Shown here piece by piece: positions 1-3,387 of a stretch of DNA of 5,302 bases. Numbering within the stretch: position 1 is the stretch's first letter; each line of letters opens with the position of its first letter. Under the pieces are notes generated by a model. It saw only the letters and a program-made list of their open reading frames with translations, searched no databases and was not told where the DNA came from. A program made the translations under genes and the position numbers. The stretch spans positions 1 to 5,302 of the forward strand of contig JANWIQ010000018.1 of NCBI GenBank assembly GCA_025449795.1, given 5' to 3'. The DNA comes from Minisyncoccota bacterium (GTDB lineage Bacteria > Patescibacteriota > Microgenomatia > Levybacterales > UBA12049).

Positions 1-62
1 ATATGCATCCATAAAACGTGTTGCAGAAATAACTTCTCCCATGTTTCCCAATTTTTCATGAA

Positions 63-650
63 ATGATAAGAACTCCCATTCTCCAGAGTAGGAATTTTGT
101 AAGACAGGACCTTATTGACATTTGCTATAGGCTGCTATATACTCTTTCCGATATGGCAAGCCAAGAGAGACCCGTCGCAGAACAGGTTGCTACACGAGAG
201 CAGCTTTTAGCTTCGATTACTGATAATGTTAATAGTATTAAAGTCCTGGGCATACAGCCTCGGAAGAATATTCCTTCATTTGATGGCAAGGGCATTTCTT
301 TTTCTATACACAACGGATGGGGCGCACCGGCTTCCAGTGAAGTAATTCACTATCTCATTTCAGGGGAAAGTGTTATTAATCCTGGTACCACAGACACACT
401 CGTTATTACCCCCTCAAGTAGTGAATCTGTATTGAATTTCCATCCCAATTTAAAAACTGATGCATGGAGAAACCAAGGTTGGAATCGCAGCGATTTTCCC
501 CCTCTCTTTTCCCTTTGCGTAGACCCAGATAAGGCAGAAATAGATAAAAGCGGAATACAAGACGAAAAGCTCTTACGACGTTACTTACAAGAAATAAATG
601 GATGGCTTGAGATTGTAATTAGCGTATATAAGGAACAGTCCCCTCTATAG
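63..650 (+). CDS. Hypothetical protein, 195 aa, unrecognised family
   Basis: I do not recognise this protein. It is a complete reading frame with mixed amino-acid content. Residues 1-60 look helical and polar. The middle (about 70-125) is rich in Gly, Ser, Thr and beta-forming residues, around GKGISFSIHNGWGAP and the stretch GTTDTLVITPSSSESVLNF. A Trp/Pro-rich segment follows (about 133-150), then a C-terminal helix ending INGWLEIVISVYKEQSPL. I see no signal peptide, transmembrane segment or metal-binding motif, so a soluble cytoplasmic protein is likely. The ATG at 63 is the first in frame after a stop at 30-32. No Shine-Dalgarno precedes it, so an internal start at Met31 (153) cannot be excluded. 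The next transcription unit's promoter starts about 23 bases after its stop, and I see no terminator between them. Existence as a gene is fairly likely; function is unknown. Confidence 0.6.
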   Translation: MIRTPILQSRNFVRQDLIDICYRLLYTLSDMASQERPVAEQVATREQLLASITDNVNSIKVLGIQPRKNIPSFDGKGISFSIHNGWGAPASSEVIHYLISGESVINPGTTDTLVITPSSSESVLNFHPNLKTDAWRNQGWNRSDFPPLFSLCVDPDKAEIDKSGIQDEKLLRRYLQEINGWLEIVISVYKEQSPL

Positions 651-672
651 CGAGCGATTGACATTTTAGGAC

Positions 673-702
673 TTGCGCTTTGCTTTTTTCTTTTGGTATA
701 AT
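673..702 (+). promoter_or_regulatory. Promoter of the L10 leader-rplJ-rplL unit
   Basis: A perfect -10 hexamer TATAAT (697-702) is preceded by TGG (694-696), giving the extended -10 pattern TGnTATAAT. A weak -35 TTGCGC (673-678) lies 18 bases upstream. The predicted transcription start is about 709-710, just before the conserved L10 leader core, which supports the call. A TTGACA at 658-663 is too far away (33 bases) to be the partner. Confidence 0.8.
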
Positions 703-710
703 GTATATGT

Positions 711-837
711 CCAAAGATAGTAGGTTGAGGAGACTCATAAACCCTACCGAGGATAAGAAAGAAACCAAGGAGGTCCACCGCTTGAAAGGTGGACAGCAAT
801 TACTTCTTTCTAGACTCGCCTTTGGGCGAGTTTTTTT
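711..837 (+). promoter_or_regulatory. Ribosomal protein L10 leader (autoregulatory mRNA leader)
   Basis: This is the cis-acting leader bound by L10 or the L10-(L7/L12) complex to shut down rplJ-rplL expression when the protein is in excess. The recognisable core is AGTAGG (719-724), then a stem TGAG/CTCA (726-729 with 734-737) closed by a GAGA tetraloop, then CCTACCGAGG (743-752). GTAGG (720-724) pairs with CCTAC (743-747). AGAAAGAA (756-763) pairs perfectly with TTCTTTCT (804-811), enclosing a 7-bp hairpin GTCCACC/GGTGGAC (773-779 with 788-794). The leader ends in an intrinsic terminator (814-837). CCAAAG at the very 5' end (711-716) can pair with CTTTGG (820-825) inside that terminator, a plausible antiterminator. 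The match to the known L10 leader family is by eye; position upstream of rplJ agrees. Confidence 0.88.
814..837 (+). terminator. Attenuator terminator of the L10 leader
   Basis: A 7-bp stem ACTCGCC/GGCGAGT (814-820 with 825-831), loop TTTG, is followed directly by a T run to 837. Lying inside the leader and upstream of the rplJ start, it is the expected attenuation site rather than the end of an upstream gene. Formation would compete with pairing of 820-825 to 711-716. Confidence 0.85.
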
Positions 838-954
838 GTGTACCGACTGTTTTTAACATAGCACACAATCCGCCAATAATTTTGGCACGAGGCGTATTCG
901 AATAGAATTGGAAAGCCGAGTGCGAAAATATGGAGGATGCATTCCGAATAATAG
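838..954. other. Spacer between attenuator and repeat element, no gene seen
   Basis: About 117 bases with no credible coding frame or RNA gene. A TTGGCA (882-887) lies 15 bases from a TAGAAT (903-908); the spacing is short and I do not call a promoter. With the repeat element that follows, it makes the distance from attenuator to rplJ about 190 bases. Confidence 0.5.
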
Positions 955-1020
955 ATCCCGCATCAAGCGCGGGATGACATAAAAAAGCGCGGGATGACAT
1001 AAAAAAGCGCGGGAATGACA
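955..1020. repeat. Dispersed palindromic element with 20-bp tandem repeat
   Basis: ATCCCGC (955-961) and GCGGGAT (969-975) form a 7-bp stem with a 7-base loop. The right arm AGCGCGGGATGACATAAAAA (966-985) is then repeated with a 20-bp period: a second copy starts at 986, and a third, at 1006, is cut short and has one extra A (GGGAATGACA). Read on the minus strand this is the TGTCATCCCGCGC...GCGGGATC type of intergenic palindrome familiar from many bacterial genomes, where its chance translation gives peptides like CHPALDAGS or VIPRLMRDLL. The tandem extension of only one arm suggests replication slippage. It ends seven bases before the rplJ start codon. Confidence 0.8.
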
Positions 1021-1027
1021 AGAATAT

Positions 1028-1615
1028 ATGAATAAGAATAATGCATCAGAATCCCAGAACCGAAAGAAAAAGGAAGCTATTGTTGCAGAAGTTGCCGAAA
1101 AAGTAGGCAAAGCAAAAGCGATGGTCTTTACCAACTTTTCGGGCCTTACCCACAAACAGCTTGAAGAATTTAAGAAAGAAATTAAAAAACTTGACGCAGA
1201 TTTTGCTGCTACAAAAAATACATTGCTCAAGCGAGCGCTTGAACAAACGCAAAACGAAAAACTCAAAACCCAAAACCTGGAAGAAACTTTTAAAGAACAC
1301 TTTCATCAACCGACAGGCACACTTTTTATGTATGGGGATGTAGTAGCACCTCTGAAGACCCTCGCGAAAATGATCAAGGACTTTGAAAAGCCAACAGTTA
1401 AATTTGGCCTTCTTGAGGGAAAAGCCATGACCGATAAAGAAGTCCTTAAGCTCTCTACTCTTCCATCTCGAGAAGTATTACTTACCCAACTTGTTGTCAT
1501 GATGAAGTCCCCTATCCAAGGCTTACATAGAAGTCTTCACTGGAACTTACAGAAATTTGTAATGACACTTGATGCAGTAGCAAAATCCAAATCCCAAGCA
1601 ACAAGTAACAAATAA
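1028..1615 (+). CDS. rplJ: 50S ribosomal protein L10 (uL10)
   Basis: L10 anchors the L7/L12 dimers to 23S rRNA and forms the base of the ribosomal stalk that recruits translation factors; free L10 represses its own mRNA through the leader upstream. Hallmarks are KKEAIVAEVAEKVGKAKAMV (about 14-33), TNFSGLTHKQLEEFKK (35-50), ATKNTLLKRAL (61-71), then KFGLLEGKAMTDKEVLKLSTLP (125-146). A C-terminal helix (about 161-188) is where L7/L12 N-termini should dock. At 195 residues it is longer than the usual 165-175: about seven extra N-terminal residues, an insert near 76-85 (NEKLKTQNL) and a longer C-terminal tail. The ATG at 1028 is the only in-frame start above Met32, and a TGA at 1016-1018 bounds the frame. 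No clear Shine-Dalgarno is seen; a palindromic repeat abuts the start. rplL follows after 78 bases. Confidence 0.96.
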   Translation: MNKNNASESQNRKKKEAIVAEVAEKVGKAKAMVFTNFSGLTHKQLEEFKKEIKKLDADFAATKNTLLKRALEQTQNEKLKTQNLEETFKEHFHQPTGTLFMYGDVVAPLKTLAKMIKDFEKPTVKFGLLEGKAMTDKEVLKLSTLPSREVLLTQLVVMMKSPIQGLHRSLHWNLQKFVMTLDAVAKSKSQATSNK

Positions 1616-1674
1616 ATTCCATTTATTCAAAATTCAAATTTGTTTGTATCTTGTGGATTATTACTTGGAATTTA
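1613..1674. repeat. Inverted repeat spanning the rplJ-rplL gap
   Basis: TAAATTCCA (1613-1621, including the rplJ stop codon) is a perfect inverted copy of TGGAATTTA (1666-1674), 44 bases apart. CAAGTAA (1602-1608) can pair alternatively with TTACTTG (1661-1667). The sequence is A/T rich with no T run after the second arm, so it is not a classical terminator. It could be an RNA-processing or stabilising structure just upstream of the rplL ribosome-binding site, or the remains of a repeat element. Confidence 0.5.
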
Positions 1675-1680
1675 CTGACG

Positions 1681-1688
1681 AAAGGAGG
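1681..1688 (+). promoter_or_regulatory. Strong Shine-Dalgarno of rplL
   Basis: AAAGGAGG lies five bases before the rplL ATG (1694). It is the best ribosome-binding site in the window and contrasts with rplJ, which has none visible. High translation of rplL fits the need for several L7/L12 copies per L10. Confidence 0.9.
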
Positions 1689-1693
1689 TTTAT

Positions 1694-2083
1694 ATGGCAA
1701 AAATGACAAAAGAAGATTTTTTACAAGCAGTTGAAGAAATGTCTGTTTTGGAGCTTAGTGATCTTGTGAAAGCATTGGAAGAGAAATTTGGCGTAAGTGC
1801 TAGCCAGATGAGTGTCGCAGCTTCCCCTGCAGCAGGAACAGCACCAGCAGGAGAACCTGTTGAAGAACAAACCGTATTTAATGTGGTACTAAGCAGCGCA
1901 GGCGCACAAAAAATTGCAGTTATTAAAGCAATTCGAGAATTAGTTCCAACGCTCGGTCTTACCGAAGCAAAAGCGTTAGCAGATAGCGCTCCAAAAGAAG
2001 TCTTAACCGCTGTAAATAAAGAAACAGCTCAGGAAGCAAAAACCAAACTTGAAGCAGCCGGCGCCACCGTCGAGCTGAAATAA
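1694..2083 (+). CDS. rplL: 50S ribosomal protein L7/L12 (bL12)
   Basis: This is the multicopy stalk protein; its C-terminal domain contacts EF-Tu, EF-G and other translational GTPases. Residues 4-35 (TKEDFLQAVEEMSVLELSDLVKALEEKFGVSA) form the N-terminal dimerisation and L10-binding domain. An Ala/Pro/Gly-rich hinge follows (about 41-58). The C-terminal domain (about 60-129) carries the conserved VFNVVL, KIAVIKAIREL, LGLTEAKALADSAPKEV and KTKLEAAGATVELK segments. At 129 residues it is of normal length and complete. The start is fixed by an AAAGGAGG five bases upstream. It is the last gene of the unit: a strong terminator follows at 2126-2162, and rpoB is not next to it, unlike in many bacteria. 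Confidence 0.98.
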   Translation: MAKMTKEDFLQAVEEMSVLELSDLVKALEEKFGVSASQMSVAASPAAGTAPAGEPVEEQTVFNVVLSSAGAQKIAVIKAIRELVPTLGLTEAKALADSAPKEVLTAVNKETAQEAKTKLEAAGATVELK

Positions 2084-2098
2084 AAGTTGGAAAACGTC

Positions 2099-2117
2099 AT
2101 TCTGGCTTGTCCAGAAT
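2099..2117. repeat. Short palindrome after rplL
   Basis: ATTCTGG (2099-2105) and CCAGAAT (2111-2117) form a perfect 7-bp stem with a 5-base loop. With the preceding GTC and following C it reads GTCATTCTGG...CCAGAATC. This resembles a diverged version of the GTCATCCCGC...GCGGGATC palindrome upstream of rplJ. In the minus direction it is followed by GACGTTTT, so it may help end transcription of the convergent gene. Confidence 0.55.
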
Positions 2118-2125
2118 CGTTATAG

Positions 2126-2162
2126 TCAGGTCTAAGGAGTAATCTTTAGACCTGATTTTTTT
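2126..2162 (+). terminator. Intrinsic terminator of rplJ-rplL
   Basis: TCAGGTCTAAGGA (2126-2138) pairs with TCTTTAGACCTGA (2143-2155) to give a 13-bp stem with one G-U pair, closed by a GTAA (GNRA) loop. Seven Ts follow (2156-2162). The T run is in the rplL direction; its last bases overlap the TAA stop of the convergent gene. In the minus direction the hairpin has no T run. Confidence 0.93.
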
Positions 2163-3126
2163 AGGCAGAACGTTCACTCGCATCCGTGAGAAAGGCAAGC
2201 ATACGTCTTCTTTCTTTTTCTCCGAGGGTAAATGAGCTTTTTACGTGATCGTGTAATGCTCTGGCAGCTATTACTGGGATAGTAGACGTGCTAAATGCAG
2301 TCACATGATAATTCGGCATATTTGCTCTACGATCTCCTACTCTTATTACCCGCTCCTCACTATGAAGAACTTCTCGTATTACTCCAGACAGTTTATCCCC
2401 TGAATTTTCCAACACTAATTGCAATAAAGCTTGAGAATTAGGAGCAATGGCAATAATTTTGGGGTTTCCATACATGTGACCGTTAGGTCCCATTTTTGTC
2501 GCGAAAGTCATAAGAACACACGCGTCGGGATCATCCAATATGCCGAATAATACCTCAGCTCCTAAACCTTCGGAATTCCATTCACTTAGTAGTACACGAT
2601 TATATTCATCAGGCGATTCTTCTGAATTTTCCCTCGGTGGTGTATCTAAAACTCCTGGAGCAATAAGCCTCATAGCCTCGCACATGCCAATCGCATGGGC
2701 TGAACTTGTCGCACCAAGTATCTCTCGGAGTAATCTTAACTTACGTTTATGCTGATTCATCGGCCCTAATGTCCTAAGCATAACTCCATCTTCTGGACTT
2801 CCTAGTATTTCTTTTACGGTGTTTGCCAAACCATTATCTCTGACTGCTTGTAAGGTTATAGCAACATCAAGCCCCTGAGGAAGAATTTCAGAGGGGAAAA
2901 TTTCTTTAGTGCGCAATGCAAAAACAAGAGGAAATAAAAAGCTATTTCCTGTTTGGCCTATTCGAGCTAACATATCTGTGAGTGCGTTTTGTACAGAATG
3001 GGGAGCAACGTTGTATATGCCAGCCACATCTCCACATTTCAATCCGTTCCCTAAGCCAATAAGATACCTTTTTTCGGTTTTGGTAAAACTTGGCAAATCT
3101 GATCGATTCTCTTCTGTATGTGCCAT
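2161..3126 (-). CDS. LuxR-type HTH protein with unrecognised C-terminal domain
   Basis: Probable DNA-binding regulator of unknown target, 321 residues from the ATG at 3126. Numbering is from that Met. Residues about 14-61 (FTKTEKRYLIGLGNGLKCGDVAGIYNVAPHSVQNALTDMLARIG, in parts) follow the LuxR/GerE helix-turn-helix pattern T-x-x-E...G...I...V...SV-x-x-L...LG. A second, weaker block at about 120-157, with REILGATSSAHAI and EAMRLIAPG, resembles the end of another LuxR-type HTH. Residues about 160-321 match nothing I know; they include GAEVLFGILDDPDACVLMTFATKMG and a basic end EKERRRMLAFL. There is no signal peptide or membrane segment. A GTG at 3141 would add five residues but lies inside the promoter, so the ATG is preferred. 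It converges on rplL and diverges from the peptidase gene, whose control region it may regulate. Confidence 0.78.
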   Translation of the reverse strand: MAHTEENRSDLPSFTKTEKRYLIGLGNGLKCGDVAGIYNVAPHSVQNALTDMLARIGQTGNSFLFPLVFALRTKEIFPSEILPQGLDVAITLQAVRDNGLANTVKEILGSPEDGVMLRTLGPMNQHKRKLRLLREILGATSSAHAIGMCEAMRLIAPGVLDTPPRENSEESPDEYNRVLLSEWNSEGLGAEVLFGILDDPDACVLMTFATKMGPNGHMYGNPKIIAIAPNSQALLQLVLENSGDKLSGVIREVLHSEERVIRVGDRRANMPNYHVTAFSTSTIPVIAARALHDHVKSSFTLGEKERRRMLAFLTDASERSA

Positions 3127-3131
3127 GGCTA

Positions 3132-3160
3132 ATTCTAGCACAGAAAAGTAATGGTGTAAA
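3132..3160 (-). promoter_or_regulatory. Promoter of the HTH gene, predicting a leaderless mRNA
   Basis: On the minus strand, TTTACA (-35, 3160-3155) and TAGAAT (-10, 3137-3132) are separated by exactly 17 bases, and TGC just before TAGAAT makes an extended -10. Only five bases lie between the -10 box and the ATG (3126-3124), so transcription should begin at or within a base or two of the start codon. No Shine-Dalgarno is present, which is consistent. Confidence 0.8.
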
Positions 3161-3193
3161 TACTACAAGCTTAACTACCGCTTGGAACAAATT

Positions 3194-3202
3194 TGTGGAT
3201 AA
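3194..3202 (-). promoter_or_regulatory. Exact DnaA box consensus
   Basis: TGTGGATAA on the plus strand is TTATCCACA on the minus strand, the classical high-affinity DnaA box. It is followed at once by GTTGTGAAG, a weaker look-alike. A single perfect 9-mer in 5.3 kb can occur by chance (roughly 4 percent for random sequence on both strands), so binding is only suggested. No dnaA or dnaN gene is in the window. Confidence 0.4.
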
Positions 3203-3231
3203 GTTGTGAAGAAAACTTACTACAAGATATT

Positions 3232-3275
3232 TAATTTCACATTAATTTCACATGGATTGACAATTAGCTTCACAA
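3232..3275. repeat. Helically phased TTCACA direct repeats (candidate operator)
   Basis: TAATTTCACAT occurs twice head to tail (3232-3242, 3243-3253) with an 11-bp period. A third related copy TAGCTTCACAA (3265-3275, 8 of 11 matches) lies 22 bp after the second, that is two more periods, and falls in the spacer of the rightward promoter. An inverted match TTGTGAAG (3204-3211) mirrors CTTCACAA (3268-3275). Spacing by one or two helical turns around a promoter is typical of sites bound cooperatively by a regulator; the protein is unknown. Confidence 0.6.
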
Positions 3276-3285
3276 GATATAAACT
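3257..3285 (+). promoter_or_regulatory. Promoter of the M29 peptidase gene
   Basis: A perfect -35 TTGACA (3257-3262) is followed by AT-rich sequence with two possible -10 boxes: TATAAA (3278-3283, spacer 15) or TAAACT (3280-3285, spacer 17). The start would be about 3290-3292, leaving a leader of roughly 95 bases. The -10 is imperfect, and the phased TTCACA repeats overlap it, so it is plausibly a regulated promoter. Confidence 0.65.
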
Positions 3286-3327
3286 ACCAAAACATGCGAA
3301 AAAATTGTTTTAGTATTACACACATTA

Positions 3328-3387
3328 CCCTTTCCTAACGGAGAGATTTGTGATGTAAAAATCTGCTCTCCGAAAGGGGAGTTTTTT
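3328..3387 (+). promoter_or_regulatory. Switch-like leader with alternative hairpins
   Basis: Two exclusive folds are visible. In fold A, CTCTCC (3366-3371) pairs with GGGGAG (3376-3381) around a GAAA tetraloop, followed by six Ts: a terminator-like hairpin that also buries the GGGGAG ribosome-binding site. In fold B, GGAGAG (3340-3345) pairs with the same CTCTCC, and CCCTTTC (3328-3334) pairs with GAAAGGG (3372-3378), making one nested long hairpin that prevents fold A. Fold B frees only the last bases of the ribosome-binding site, so it acts more clearly as an antiterminator than as a translation-on state. The ligand or trigger is not apparent, and it matches no riboswitch class I recognise. 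Confidence 0.65.
3366..3387 (+). terminator. Terminator-like hairpin just before the peptidase ATG
   Basis: A 6-bp stem with one G-U pair (CTCTCC/GGGGAG), GAAA loop and T6 (3382-3387) directly touches the ATG at 3388. The 3' arm GGGGAG lies six bases before the ATG and can serve as Shine-Dalgarno, so the element may act at transcription, translation or both. The stem is short, so termination would be partial. Confidence 0.6.

Noticed and set aside
1..61. Possible edge genes: a plus-strand frame ending at TGA 59-61 (...RVAEITSPMFPNFS), or a minus-strand start at ATG 42-40 (MGEVISATRFMDAY...).
   Set aside because: Both read plausibly, they are mutually exclusive, and about 20 or fewer codons are visible with no promoter or ribosome-binding site to decide. 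If the plus frame is real, the 195-residue gene would follow it after one base.
658..663. TTGACA upstream of the L10 leader as a -35 box.
   Set aside because: It is 33 bases from the TATAAT at 697-702, and no -10 lies at 16-18 bases (681-686 is TGCTTT).
882..908. Second rplJ promoter, TTGGCA with TAGAAT.
   Set aside because: The spacer is 15 bases and neither box is strong; without expression data it is not supported.
966..1020. Tandem 20-bp units resembling a tiny CRISPR array.
   Set aside because: The units are contiguous with no unique spacers and include one arm of a palindrome; this is a slipped tandem repeat.
800..1266. Minus-strand frames of 73 and 137 residues containing CHPALDAGS and VIPRLMRDLL.
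   Set aside because: They are translations of the palindromic repeat and of the antisense of rplJ; such peptides are typical spurious products of this repeat type.
3127..3141. GTG at 3141 as start of the HTH gene, adding MLELA.
   Set aside because: The codons overlap the extended -10 box of the only good promoter, so they would not be transcribed; the ATG at 3126 is preferred.
2540..3190. Plus- and minus-strand frames of 71-82 residues overlapping the HTH gene.
   Set aside because: They lie in other frames of a gene with clear HTH signature and promoter; no independent support.
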